64,000 bases of DNA from Rhizobium sp. Root1212 (GCF_001424985.1 NZ_LMDA01000001.1:620001-684000); one strand, 5' to 3'; positions 32,150-40,012 are shown, numbered from the stretch's first letter. The notes: generated by a model from the sequence alone, not told the origin. Numbers and translations are program-made.

Positions 32150-32422
32150 CTATTCGCTGAATGCGGCGCGCATGTCCGCAAAGGCGTGATAGCCCTCCGC
32201 GGTCGGGAAACTATGCGGCTCGGAATCCCGAGCCGCCGCCTCCTTTTTCCGTGCGCCGGCAAAATGCGCCTGCACGGCAGCCTGCGCTTCTGCCGGTGTA
32301 TCGTAAAGACTGCCGTCCAGCGCCCAAACGCTGAACTTCACCGCGATGAACCGAAAACGGTCGCCATCCGGCATAAGCACGCCCACGGCTTCCATGCCGT
32401 GGACGATAGCCTGGTTTTTCAT
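32150..32422 (-). CDS. Hypothetical 90-residue protein
   Basis: I recognise no family. The product starts MKNQAIVHGMEAVGVL, continues with a strand-rich segment DRFRFIAVKFSVWALDGSLYDT, then helices AEAQAAVQAHFAGARKKEAAAR. The FRFIAVKFSVWALDGS part looks like a small alpha/beta fold. An exact EcfG promoter ends 60 bp upstream (GGAAC-N16-CGTT on this strand), which supports both the gene and the start. A hairpin at 32113-32141 with weak T content could terminate it. Confidence 0.75.
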   Translation of the reverse strand: MKNQAIVHGMEAVGVLMPDGDRFRFIAVKFSVWALDGSLYDTPAEAQAAVQAHFAGARKKEAAARDSEPHSFPTAEGYHAFADMRAAFSE

Positions 32423-32481
32423 GAGAATGCCGCTCCCACTAACGAGTGCCGGCCCATGCCTCGCCATGAGCCAACCCGCAA

Positions 32482-32506
32482 AACGCTCGAAGGACGATCC
32501 GGTTCC
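32482..32506 (-). promoter_or_regulatory. EcfG-type (general stress) promoter 2
   Basis: On the minus strand GGAAC-N16-CGTT exact, 60 bp before the start of the 90-residue gene and between it and the end of the oxidoreductase gene at 32534. Confidence 0.8.
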
Positions 32507-32533
32507 GCGACCTTTCGAAAAAAATTCGTGCAG

Positions 32534-33787
32534 TCAGGCGAGAAAGCGGTCTGGACGGTAAGGCTTCATGTCGATGACGGTCTTGTCGCCGGTGATCATT
32601 TCCGCCAGTGCCCGGCCGGTCACCGGGCCGAGCGTCATACCGTGGTGAGCGTGGCCGAAGGCGAACCACAGACCCTGATGGCGCGGCGCCTTGCCGATGA
32701 TCGGCATCATGTCCGGCGTGCAGGGGCGCGCGCCCATCCACGGTTCCTCGTCGCGTCGTTCGGCGAGCGGGAAGAAGGCGCGGGCGACGGGTTCCGCACG
32801 GGTGAGTTGCACCGGGGTTTTCGGCGAGTCCCGGAAGGCGAATTCGGCCCCGGTCGTCAGCCGGATGCCGCGCAGCATCGGCGCCAGGAAATAGCCCTTC
32901 TCGGCGTCGAGCACCCAGTTGTTGAGCTTTGCACCTTCCTGCGTGCCGTAATGCATGTGATAGCCCCGCTTGACGGCGAGCGGGAAGTGATAGCCGAGCT
33001 TGCGGGTGACGGTATTGGCCCAGGGGCCGAGGGCGACGACGACCTCGTTTGACTCCAGCGGGCCTTCCGGGGTTGCGACGCGCCAGCCCGGTCCTTCCAG
33101 AATGTGTTCGAGCGTTGCGGCATCACCCGAAACGAGCCGGCCGCCGAGCGACTGGAAATAGGCGAGATAGGCCTTGTTGAGGCTGTGCGGATCGCGGATC
33201 GACCACGGATCGGTCCAGCGCAGGCCGCCGGCGAGATCGGCGGTGATCGAGGGCTCCAGCACCTTCAGCTGGGCTGCAGACAGCTTCTGGTGGTTGACGC
33301 CGTAGCCGATCGAGAGCGCCTCGGCTTCCTTATAGGCAGCATCACGCGCCTTTTCCGTGCGGAACACTTTCATCCAGCCGTCCTTGCGGATGAGTTCGCC
33401 GGCGCCGGAGGCGTTGATCAGGTCGGCATGTTCGGTGATCGAATTTTCGATCAGCGGCGCATAGGCGCGGGCGATGCGATTGTGCTGGGTGAAACCGGAA
33501 TGCCACCAGTAGCGCGCCAGGAACGGCACGAGGCTTGTCAAGGCCTTGAGATGATAATGGGCATCGATGGTGTTGTTCAACGCATAGCGGAACAGCGCGC
33601 CGAAATCATGCGGGAAACCGTAGGGGAAAACACCTTCGCGCTGGATCAGGCCGGCATTGCCGTAGGAGGTCTCCTCGCCGGCTCCACGCCGGTCCAGCAG
33701 CACGACCGATTTGCCGCGGCGGGCCAGATGAATGGCGCTTGAAAGGCCCACGATCCCGGCACCCAGAACAACGATATCGGTCTTCAT
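32534..33787 (-). CDS. FAD-dependent oxidoreductase (D-amino acid dehydrogenase-like)
   Basis: This 417-residue flavoprotein starts with the dinucleotide-binding motif VVLGAGIVGLSSAIHLARRGKSVVLLDRR and belongs to the DAO superfamily. The closest resemblance is to the small subunit of D-amino acid dehydrogenase (DadA): ETSYGNAGLIQRE near the N-terminus and GHAHHGMTLGPVTGRALAEM at the C-terminus. It would oxidise D-amino acids to keto acids and ammonia; the electron acceptor is probably the quinone pool. I see no linked alanine racemase. No EcfG box was found directly upstream of it. Confidence 0.85.
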   Translation of the reverse strand: MKTDIVVLGAGIVGLSSAIHLARRGKSVVLLDRRGAGEETSYGNAGLIQREGVFPYGFPHDFGALFRYALNNTIDAHYHLKALTSLVPFLARYWWHSGFTQHNRIARAYAPLIENSITEHADLINASGAGELIRKDGWMKVFRTEKARDAAYKEAEALSIGYGVNHQKLSAAQLKVLEPSITADLAGGLRWTDPWSIRDPHSLNKAYLAYFQSLGGRLVSGDAATLEHILEGPGWRVATPEGPLESNEVVVALGPWANTVTRKLGYHFPLAVKRGYHMHYGTQEGAKLNNWVLDAEKGYFLAPMLRGIRLTTGAEFAFRDSPKTPVQLTRAEPVARAFFPLAERRDEEPWMGARPCTPDMMPIIGKAPRHQGLWFAFGHAHHGMTLGPVTGRALAEMITGDKTVIDMKPYRPDRFLA

Positions 33788-33862
33788 ACTTCGGGCATCT
33801 CCGCGGGCTTAGATGGTCACCCATAGCCAAGGCCGCGGGCTTCATCAAGCAGCCGACGCCAC

Positions 33863-33895
33863 ACAAAAAAGAAGCGGCCCGCAGGCCGCCTCCTT
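33863..33895 (-). terminator. Terminator of the DUF1328 gene
   Basis: On the minus strand GCGGCCT-GC-GGGCCGC then TTCTTTTTTT; it lies 23 bp past the stop of the DUF1328 gene. Confidence 0.85.
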
Positions 33896-33917
33896 CAGAA
33901 ATGTTTGTGCGTGTGCA

Positions 33918-34082
33918 TCAGGTCCGGCGCATAAGACCGACTACCAGCGAGATCACCAGGAATGCCAGGAACAGGAAGAACAGGATCTGGGCAATACCCG
34001 CAGACGCGCCGGCGATACCGCCGAAACCGAGTACACCGGCGATGATTGCAACGACGAGAAAGACAAGAGCGTAGTAAAGCAT
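33918..34082 (-). CDS. DUF1328 small membrane protein (YtjA-like)
   Basis: This 54-residue protein has two membrane helices: [25 protein letters not shown], then [22 protein letters not shown]. This is the DUF1328 family, common in stress regulons of proteobacteria. The start follows AAGGAGAATATCG. An exact EcfG promoter ends 36 bp upstream, so it is predicted to be induced by general stress. Function is unknown. Confidence 0.9.
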   Translation of the reverse strand: MLYYALVFLVVAIIAGVLGFGGIAGASAGIAQILFFLFLAFLVISLVVGLMRRT

Positions 34083-34117
34083 CGATATTCTCCTTGGTTC
34101 ATAAAGGTCTTCCAAGA

Positions 34118-34142
34118 AACGCCTGAACCAGGGCTTTGTTCC
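34118..34142 (-). promoter_or_regulatory. EcfG-type (general stress) promoter 3
   Basis: On the minus strand GGAAC-N16-CGTT exact, 36 bp before the DUF1328 start. It is divergent from promoter 4, 102 bp away. Confidence 0.85.
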
Positions 34143-34243
34143 AGCCGCTCGGAACGCCTTTGATCGGACGGTCGCGGAAAGGATCTCTTAACCACGTTTG
34201 CCGAAGTTGACCCGTTTCGACACGGTTTCGCCACCGGTTTCTC

Positions 34244-34268
34244 GGAACCTCACCTTCCGGGATGCGTT
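34244..34268 (+). promoter_or_regulatory. EcfG-type (general stress) promoter 4
   Basis: GGAAC-N16-CGTT exact, 34 bp before the ATG at 34302 of the NepR-like gene. A GTG at 34269 lies at the promoter itself and so cannot be the start of a transcript from here. Confidence 0.85.
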
Positions 34269-34301
34269 GTGAAAGCGAACTCGCAAATGAGAGATAAGTA
34301 T

Positions 34302-34508
34302 ATGACCGTATCCACATCCAACCTCTGGAAATCAGCCTCGGCGACGCTGCGCCAGCCGGCGCGGATGCGCGAAACGAACCTCCATATCGGCAGCACGCTC
34401 CGGGATCTCTTCAACGAGCCTGCCGTAAAGACCGAAGGGGTTTTCGTGCAACTTCTCGACAAGCTCGAAACGGCGGAGAGAACGGAAAAGGAAAAGGGGC
34501 GTCGATAG
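34302..34508 (+). CDS. Small NepR-like (anti-sigma factor-like) protein
   Basis: This 68-residue protein has a 33-residue basic N-terminal tail (MTVSTSNLWKSASATLRQ) followed by IGSTLRDLFNEPAVKTEG and VFVQLLDKLETAERTEKE. The two helices align with NepR helix 1 (I-x-x-x-L-x-x-L-(Y/F)) and helix 2 (F-x-x-LL-x-KL-x-x-AE). NepR proteins hold EcfG sigma factor inactive and are released by phosphorylated PhyR. The alignment is by eye and short. Its own promoter is an exact EcfG box, so it could be a feedback regulator. The true nepR is 1.9 kb away, on the other strand. Confidence 0.55.
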   Translation: MTVSTSNLWKSASATLRQPARMRETNLHIGSTLRDLFNEPAVKTEGVFVQLLDKLETAERTEKEKGRR

Positions 34509-34545
34509 CGGCAGCCTCCCGCCGCCGGATCATGCCTCATCGTTG

Positions 34546-34579
34546 GAAACGCCCGGCAAAAGACCGGGCGTTTCTTCTT
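34546..34579. terminator. Terminator after the NepR-like gene
   Basis: GAAACGCCCGG-caaaaga-CCGGGCGTTTCTTCTT, 38 bp after the stop; an 11-bp near-perfect stem. Confidence 0.85.
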
Positions 34580-34597
34580 CGGAAGAACCACCGGCTC

Positions 34598-34622
34598 GGA
34601 ACATTTTTTCGGCTCATTCGTT
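34598..34622 (+). promoter_or_regulatory. EcfG-type (general stress) promoter 5
   Basis: GGAAC-N16-CGTT exact, upstream of the alpha/beta hydrolase gene. The distance from CGTT to the start at 34783 is 160 bp, or 115 bp to an in-frame ATG at 34738, so a long leader is implied. Confidence 0.75.
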
Positions 34623-34782
34623 CTCTTCCACGTCCGGCCTTGCGCTGGCGGACCATCCGCGATCTTCGCGAAACGTGCCCGAACCGCGCGCTCTTCCAAT
34701 CCAGCAAAGGTGCGGACGACAAACGAAAGCGTCCGTCATGCTGCGAGCACCAAATCCTCTCTGGCTCTCCCGCGAAGCAGGC

Positions 34783-35685
34783 ATGAAGACCGTGTTCATT
34801 CACGGCATGGTCATGTCTCCCGCCTTCTGGAATTATTTCGCCCCGGCCATCGTCCGCCAGGGGTGTTCTGTCGCCTATCCCCTGCCCGGCCACAGCCCCT
34901 GGTCGCTCGAAGATGCGACCCTGCCGCTTCGCACTGCGGAGATCGTGGACGCCTATGCCCAGGCGATCGAACGCGATTTCGGCGGCGAACCGGTGACGCT
35001 GATCGGCCATTCGACCGGGGGCTTCGTCTCGCTGCTGCTTGCCCGCCACCGGCCGGACCTCGTTTCAAGCGTCATCCTGATGGGCGCCTTCGCCTGCGGC
35101 CGTTTCGAGGGGCAGGAGCGCATCGCCGCCCGCATCCTCCGGCTGCCGCTGCTCGGGCGCATGCTGTTCATCACCTTCTTCACCCGATGGATTTCCTCGC
35201 GTGAAAACTTCCGCTGGGGCGCGAATGACTGCGTCTTCGACCAGACGCGGGCATGGGAAACGGAAGAAGCGCTCACGGCAATGGAGGAGGTGCGCGACAG
35301 CCTGCTCAACTCCCTGCCCGACGAGATCGCCGCCTTCGTTTCCTGGATGTCCTCGACCTCGGTCTTTGGCGAGCTTGCCGATATCGATGTGCCGGTGCTC
35401 AACATCATCGGCGCGCGCGACCGTATCGTGCCGCCATCCCATCAGTTGCATCTTTCCGGAGGCCTCAGCCGCGTACAAACGGCGATCCTCAACGATGTCG
35501 GCCACCTGCCGATGGCCGAGGCGCGCGAGCAGGTGGACCGGTTGGTGTCCCACTTCCTGCTGTTCGGTCCGCTGAACGCCCGGATCGGCCGGCGTTCCCG
35601 GCCGTCGGCGACGGCCGCCGTCACAAAACTGTTATCGCAGGCGGCCGAGTTCGGGAACAAAAACAAGCCGAAGGCGTTCTCGTGA
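34783..35685 (+). CDS. Alpha/beta hydrolase
   Basis: This 300-residue protein has the hydrolase fold: oxyanion-side FIHGMVMSPAFW, nucleophile elbow GHSTGGFV with the serine, and C-terminal GARDRIVPPSHQ and GHLPMAEAREQ for the acid and histidine. The substrate is unknown; it looks like an esterase or lipase type without signal peptide. I start at 34783 (MKTVFIHG); an ATG at 34738 adds 15 residues. The frame is open further upstream, but the promoter at 34598 limits it. It is predicted to be stress-induced. Confidence 0.85.
   Translation: MKTVFIHGMVMSPAFWNYFAPAIVRQGCSVAYPLPGHSPWSLEDATLPLRTAEIVDAYAQAIERDFGGEPVTLIGHSTGGFVSLLLARHRPDLVSSVILMGAFACGRFEGQERIAARILRLPLLGRMLFITFFTRWISSRENFRWGANDCVFDQTRAWETEEALTAMEEVRDSLLNSLPDEIAAFVSWMSSTSVFGELADIDVPVLNIIGARDRIVPPSHQLHLSGGLSRVQTAILNDVGHLPMAEAREQVDRLVSHFLLFGPLNARIGRRSRPSATAAVTKLLSQAAEFGNKNKPKAFS
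35654..35678 (+). promoter_or_regulatory. EcfG-type (general stress) promoter 6, inside a coding end
   Basis: GGAAC-N16-CGTT exact, lying in the last 11 codons of the hydrolase gene and 142 bp upstream of the DUF3309 gene. Confidence 0.7.
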
Positions 35686-35819
35686 CAGCAAGAATGCCGT
35701 GCCATGCATCTCCTCCGTTTCGGTCCGGGATCATGAAGCGGCCCCCTCGGCGATAGACCGTTCCAACGTCCGACCGGACGTGCGGCGTCCTATGGCCATG
35801 AACCCGAAGAGGACACACC

Positions 35820-35975
35820 ATGCTCGGCACAATTCTCCTGATAATCCTGATCCTGCTGCTTGTCGGCGCTCTGCCCAACTGGGGCTATAGCCGCTCCTGG
35901 GGCTACGGACCGTCTGGCGGGCTTGGCCTCGTTTTGGTCATCATCCTCATTCTCGTGCTGATGGGGCGGATTTGA
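35820..35975 (+). CDS. DUF3309 small membrane protein
   Basis: This 51-residue protein has two hydrophobic stretches around a small polar loop: MLGTILLIILILLLVGALP, then NWGYSRSWGYGPSGG, and VIILILVLMGRI. The W-G-Y-S-x-x-W-G-Y-G-P loop is the DUF3309 signature. Such genes are often part of the general stress regulon. AGAGGA precedes the start. The EcfG promoter is 142 bp upstream. Confidence 0.88.
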   Translation: MLGTILLIILILLLVGALPNWGYSRSWGYGPSGGLGLVLVIILILVLMGRI

Positions 35976-36030
35976 TCCGTCCGGCACACGCCATTCGTCG
36001 CCCCCCAAACCAGTCAAAAGGAACCCTGTC

Positions 36031-36279
36031 ATGAAAAAGATTCTTGTCGCCGTGGCCCTCATCATGCCGCTCGCCGCCTGCACCCAGACGGAAAAGGGCG
36101 CAGCTATCGGCGCCGGCACAGGCGCCGTCATCGGTGGCGTTGCGACCGGCAATGTGCGCGGCGCGGCCGTGGGTGCTGCCGTGGGCGGCGTCGCCGGTGC
36201 GCTGATCGGCAATGCCAACGAGCCGGGCCGCTGCCTCTACCGCGACCGCTACGGCCGCCGCTACGAAGCAGCCTGCTAA
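36031..36279 (+). CDS. Glycine-zipper lipoprotein
   Basis: This 82-residue protein has a lipoprotein signal with the lipobox LAAC (residues about 15-18), followed by a glycine-rich region GAAIGAGTGAVIGGVATGNVRGAAVGAAVGGVAGALIG, which is the glycine-zipper 2TM (YMGG-like) pattern. The C-terminus is basic and aromatic, CLYRDRYGRRYEAAC. Such lipoproteins are associated with the outer membrane. It has no EcfG box of its own that I can see, and lies 55 bp after DUF3309. Confidence 0.9.
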   Translation: MKKILVAVALIMPLAACTQTEKGAAIGAGTGAVIGGVATGNVRGAAVGAAVGGVAGALIGNANEPGRCLYRDRYGRRYEAAC

Positions 36280-36299
36280 GGCAAACAAACATGGATGAG

Positions 36300-36329
36300 A
36301 AAACGGGCCGGTCTTCGGCCCGTTTTTTT
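36300..36329. terminator. Bidirectional terminator between the lipoprotein gene and nepR
   Basis: AAACGGGCCG-gtctt-CGGCCCGTTTTTTT: a 9-bp GC-rich stem, 21 bp after the lipoprotein stop. The opposite strand has an A-run flank, so it may also terminate nepR. Confidence 0.85.
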
Positions 36330-36371
36330 GCGACGTCCAACGGCGGTCGCAGTGGAAGATCAAGCCAGGCC

Positions 36372-36560
36372 TCAGCCTTTGGCGGCACGCTCGGCGCGAT
36401 CCAGCTTTTCCAGAAGATCGAGAAACAGGTCGGGTATCGGTTCCTGCTCCACCGCATTGTAAAGGGCCTTGAGTTTCGAGGCGATCTGGCCGTTGGAATC
36501 GGCCCTGCCCCCACGGCCGGCGCCGGCCGTCATGCGCTGATGTTTCGGAACGTCACTCAT
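36372..36560 (-). CDS. nepR: Anti-sigma factor NepR
   Basis: NepR sequesters the general stress sigma factor EcfG until phosphorylated PhyR takes NepR away. The 62-residue product has the NepR core: IASKLKALYNAVEQEPIPDLFLDLLEKLDRAERA. The first helix and the P-I-P-x-x-F second helix are nearly consensus. The ATG at 36558-36560 gives the usual short tail. It is divergent from phyR with a 193-bp gap. In most alphaproteobacteria an ecfG gene follows nepR; here the next gene downstream is on the other strand, so the sigma factor is not linked. Confidence 0.9.
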   Translation of the reverse strand: MSDVPKHQRMTAGAGRGGRADSNGQIASKLKALYNAVEQEPIPDLFLDLLEKLDRAERAAKG

Positions 36561-36753
36561 AGACCACGCCTGATATGCCCGTTGCCGCCGCATGGCTCAC
36601 GCCCTGCAGCCGGTGGACAATATCCTTTCCTGCCTTCTTCCATCGCCTCAATCTTTCCATCGGCCGAAAAACATGGTCAAAACACTGCGCAAGACAATTT
36701 CTGGACATCGGAGCCATGAAAATTGTGGGGCATCATACTGAAGGAAGTCTAAA

Positions 36754-37554
36754 ATGTCACTTTCAATGCGCATCGCCGCCCATTTGCCTTATCTGCGCCG
36801 GTTTTCGCGCGCGGTGAGCGGATCGCAAGCCTCCGGTGACGCCTATGTCGCCGCGGTGCTGGAGGCCTTGATCGCCGACATCTCGCTGTTTCCGCAAGGC
36901 TCAAACGACCGCGTCAGCCTCTACAAGCTGTTCTGCAGCCAGATCGACAAGGTGACGATCACCCTGCCGGATACGCCTTCGCCCTTCGGTTGGGAAAACA
37001 AGGCCGCTGAAAATCTCGCGCGCATCTCGCCCGCGGCCAGAAAAGCCTTCCTGCTTGCCTCCGTCGAAGGGTTCTCGACGAGCGAGACCGCTACGATCCT
37101 CGGCGTTTCCGAGGCCGAGGCGGAAGCCTTGCTCGACCGCGCCTCGCAGGACATCTCGCAGCAGGTCGCGACCGACATCCTGATCATCGAGGACGAGCCG
37201 CTGATCGCCATGGACATCGAGGACATGATCTCGAGCCTCGGCCACCGGGTGGCCGGCGTGGCGCGCACCCATCAGGAGGCCGTTTCGCTGTTTGCCGAAA
37301 CACGGCCGAAGATGATCCTTGCCGACATCCAGCTTGCCGACGGCAGCTCGGGCATAGATGCCGTCAACGAAATCCTGGCTGGCGCAACGGTGCCGGTGAT
37401 CTTCATCACCGCCTTCCCGGAACGGCTCCTGACCGGCACCAAGCCGGAGCCGGCCTTCCTCGTCACCAAGCCGTTCAACCCGGACATGGTCAAGGCGCTG
37501 ATCAGCCAGGCGCTGTTCTTCGACGAAAACGCCAACGCGTCGCGCAAAGGCTGA
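36754..37554 (+). CDS. phyR: General stress response regulator PhyR
   Basis: PhyR is an anti-anti-sigma factor: when phosphorylated its sigma-like domain binds NepR and frees EcfG. The 266-residue protein has an N-terminal sigma-like part (residues about 1-135, with sigma4-like SPAARKAFLLASVEGFSTSETATIL) and a C-terminal receiver (residues about 141-260). Receiver residues are E147 and D148, phosphoacceptor D191 in ADIQL, and K239; the FITAFPERLL stretch matches the PhyR FAT GUY type motif. The start follows GGAAG. No canonical EcfG box was found in its upstream gap. Confidence 0.95.
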   Translation: MSLSMRIAAHLPYLRRFSRAVSGSQASGDAYVAAVLEALIADISLFPQGSNDRVSLYKLFCSQIDKVTITLPDTPSPFGWENKAAENLARISPAARKAFLLASVEGFSTSETATILGVSEAEAEALLDRASQDISQQVATDILIIEDEPLIAMDIEDMISSLGHRVAGVARTHQEAVSLFAETRPKMILADIQLADGSSGIDAVNEILAGATVPVIFITAFPERLLTGTKPEPAFLVTKPFNPDMVKALISQALFFDENANASRKG

Positions 37555-37561
37555 AGACCGC

Positions 37562-38806
37562 TCAGAGTCCGGGGGGATCGCGATCGAGCGCGAAAGTCTC
37601 GAACCAGGATTGCTGTTGGCCGGCGATATAGGCGGCCAGCATGCGCGAGGCCATGAAGCTGAAGGTGATGCCGTTGCCGCCATATCCGTAGGCGGCCAAT
37701 ATCCTCGGCATGGACGGCACCGGGCCGATCAGCGGCAGGCCGTCGCAGGTCGTTCCAAAGGCGCCCGACCAGCTACAGGCGGCACGAGGCTCGGCCTTCG
37801 GCCAGAGACGGCGCAGGCTCTCTTCGAGAAACCACGTCTTGCCGGCCAGTTTTGCGGCGCGCTGGTCGGCATCCGTCGTTGCGTCGTCACCGCCGCCGAT
37901 GACGATACGGCCATCCGCCGTCGTGCGGCAATAGAGATAATCCTCCGACGCTTCCCATATGAGCGCGTGCTCGGGCCAGAGAGCCCTGTCCGCTTGCGGC
38001 ACGGTGGCGATCGCGTAGCTGGAAACCGTCTCGTGGAGACCGTTTTTCACGAAATCGGGCATGACGTAGCCGGTGGCGAGCACGACATGCCGCGCCTCGA
38101 CAACCCGCCCGTCGTCCGTCACCGCGACTACGGATGAAGGCCCGTGATCATAGGTCTTGATATTGGCGTCCAGCAGCCGCGCGCCACGGGAGATCGCATC
38201 CGTCAGCAGACCCCATGACATCAGCAGCGGATCGGCTTCCGCCGCGCCCGGCGAATAAATCGCCGCTGCCCGATCGATCCCGAAGCCGGACAGAAGATCG
38301 GCGTGACCCAGATGGACGCCCGGCAAGTCCGCCCTCTGCCGAAGCCGATGCTCTTCGACGAGAGCGCTGCCGGACATATCTTCCGCCGTGATGTAAAGCG
38401 TCGGGCGATTGCGGAAGATGCAGTCGATGCCAAGCCCGGCGACCAGCGCACCAAGCCCCTGCATAGCGGCAAGGCTACGCCGGTAGATGGCGGCAGCCCT
38501 TTCGAAACCGTAGACGGCCGTGAGTTCCTCAAGGCTGCGGTCTATCTCCCCGAGCAGCATCGCCGTGCTTGCAGCGGTGCTGCCGAGTCCCGGACGCTCC
38601 CGGTCCGCGATGACGACATCCAGGCCGCGCGCGGCCAGATGCTGCGCCACCATGGAGCCGGTGATACCGCCACCCACGACCAGCACGTCCGCCTTGGTGC
38701 TTTCGGTCAGTGGGCGCGTCTGCGGGCCATGCCTTCCTCGTCCCCAGGGGCTCGATCCGGCATGGAGGTCGTCCTGAGACTGGTCGTCCGGCATGATGTC
38801 AAGCAT
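37562..38806 (-). CDS. FAD-dependent oxidoreductase (DAO superfamily)
   Basis: This 414-residue flavoprotein has the dinucleotide motif VLVVGGGITGSMVAQHLAARGLDVVIADR after a 35-residue polar N-terminus. It continues with GSTAASTAMLL, EADPLLMSWGL and a C-terminal GYGGNGITFSFMASRM, typical of the DAO (glycine oxidase/sarcosine oxidase) superfamily. The substrate is unknown. It lies 23 bp downstream of the AI-2E transporter gene on the same strand and so should be read from the EcfG promoter at 40013. It converges on phyR with a 7-bp gap. Confidence 0.85.
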   Translation of the reverse strand: MLDIMPDDQSQDDLHAGSSPWGRGRHGPQTRPLTESTKADVLVVGGGITGSMVAQHLAARGLDVVIADRERPGLGSTAASTAMLLGEIDRSLEELTAVYGFERAAAIYRRSLAAMQGLGALVAGLGIDCIFRNRPTLYITAEDMSGSALVEEHRLRQRADLPGVHLGHADLLSGFGIDRAAAIYSPGAAEADPLLMSWGLLTDAISRGARLLDANIKTYDHGPSSVVAVTDDGRVVEARHVVLATGYVMPDFVKNGLHETVSSYAIATVPQADRALWPEHALIWEASEDYLYCRTTADGRIVIGGGDDATTDADQRAAKLAGKTWFLEESLRRLWPKAEPRAACSWSGAFGTTCDGLPLIGPVPSMPRILAAYGYGGNGITFSFMASRMLAAYIAGQQQSWFETFALDRDPPGL

Positions 38807-38829
38807 CCGTCATACTCCGTTACACAAAA

Positions 38830-39963
38830 TCATGCCGGCAATTGCCGCTCCGGCGGATGCGGGCGCACCTCCTCGAAGATCGTCATGGCGATCAGCGACA
38901 GCGGCATGGCGAGCATCGCGCCGACCGCGCCCCACATCCATGTCCAGAAGATGATCGCCGAAAAGATCAGAAACGGATTGATCTCCAGCCGGTGGCCGAG
39001 AATGGCCGGCGTCACGAGGTTTTCCATGACGAGGTGCAACAGGAAGAAGCCCGCTGCCGGAGCGATGGCCAGCAGCAAGGAATCATGCACCATCAAGCCG
39101 CCCACGAAGAGAGCGATCGTCATGGCGGTTACGCCGAGATAGGGAATGAAGCTGGAGACGAAGGCAAACAGACCCCAGAGTGGCGCCATTGTGAGACCGC
39201 CGACGAAGGCGATCAGCGCGGTGATCGTTCCGAGCACGAGATAGATGATGCTTGCTGTCGAGAAATAGAAACCGACCGCGCTTTCGATCGCATTCATGAT
39301 GCGGATGGCGGCAAGGCGGCGTTCGCGGGTGGCGAAGGCGAGGATGATCGTCTTGCGCAATTGCGCACGGCCAAGCAGGAAGAGACCCAATGCCGCAAGA
39401 AAGATCAGCGTCTGGACGAAGGCAGGGGTGACGCCGGAGGCAACGATGCCGAGCATGGAGCCGGCATTCTGCATGGCGACGTCTGCAACCGCCTTCTCGT
39501 CCGTTCCGGCGAGCGCAACGCGCACCCATTCGAAACGTTCGAGATAGGGCAGGATGCGCTCCATGACCCGCTCCAGCATGCCCGGCGCTTCGCTCGCCAG
39601 GGAGGACAGGGGCTCGATCAATGCATTGATGAGCAGAAACAGTCCGACGACGAAGACGAGGCCGAGGATAAGGCCGCCAGCTGCCGGCGGCACGCCGAAT
39701 TTCGACAGCCGATCGGCCGCAAGCCCGAGCACCATGCCGACGACGATCGCCAGCACCACCGGCATCAGGATCGTTTCCATGAAATAGATGACCGCACAGG
39801 CCATGATGATGAAACTGCCGACGATGCTCCAGGCGACGACGAGGTCGAGCCCGGCCTTCGGCGGCGCGGCAAGAACAAGTTCCGCCGCCATGACCTCCGA
39901 TTCGATATCGGCATATCTGCGCTTTAATTTCGCTTGTCCCGCTTCGGACATCGTCGCCCCCAT
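38830..39963 (-). CDS. AI-2E family (PerM/UPF0118) membrane protein
   Basis: This 377-residue protein has about seven or eight membrane helices. The family pattern is clear in the N-terminal two-helix entry, AWSIVGSFIIMACAVIYF, the LVLGTITALIAFVGG region and the late LGVTAMTIALFVGG and NLVTPAILGHRLEINPFLIFSAIIFWTWMWGAVGAMLAMPL motif. Such proteins are exporters or channels for small molecules including autoinducer 2 and ions. The start at 39963 follows GGGAG by six bases. The exact EcfG promoter ends 50 bp upstream. Confidence 0.9.
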   Translation of the reverse strand: MGATMSEAGQAKLKRRYADIESEVMAAELVLAAPPKAGLDLVVAWSIVGSFIIMACAVIYFMETILMPVVLAIVVGMVLGLAADRLSKFGVPPAAGGLILGLVFVVGLFLLINALIEPLSSLASEAPGMLERVMERILPYLERFEWVRVALAGTDEKAVADVAMQNAGSMLGIVASGVTPAFVQTLIFLAALGLFLLGRAQLRKTIILAFATRERRLAAIRIMNAIESAVGFYFSTASIIYLVLGTITALIAFVGGLTMAPLWGLFAFVSSFIPYLGVTAMTIALFVGGLMVHDSLLLAIAPAAGFFLLHLVMENLVTPAILGHRLEINPFLIFSAIIFWTWMWGAVGAMLAMPLSLIAMTIFEEVRPHPPERQLPA

Positions 39964-40012
39964 GCCGCACTCCCTTATCCGTCCACGGAAGGCTTCCGCA
40001 CAGACGCCGCTA

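Noticed and set aside
34543-34782. Upstream extension of the hydrolase frame to 34543
   Set aside because: It would start before the EcfG promoter at 34598 and inside the terminator of the NepR-like gene; the fold begins at MKTVFIHG.
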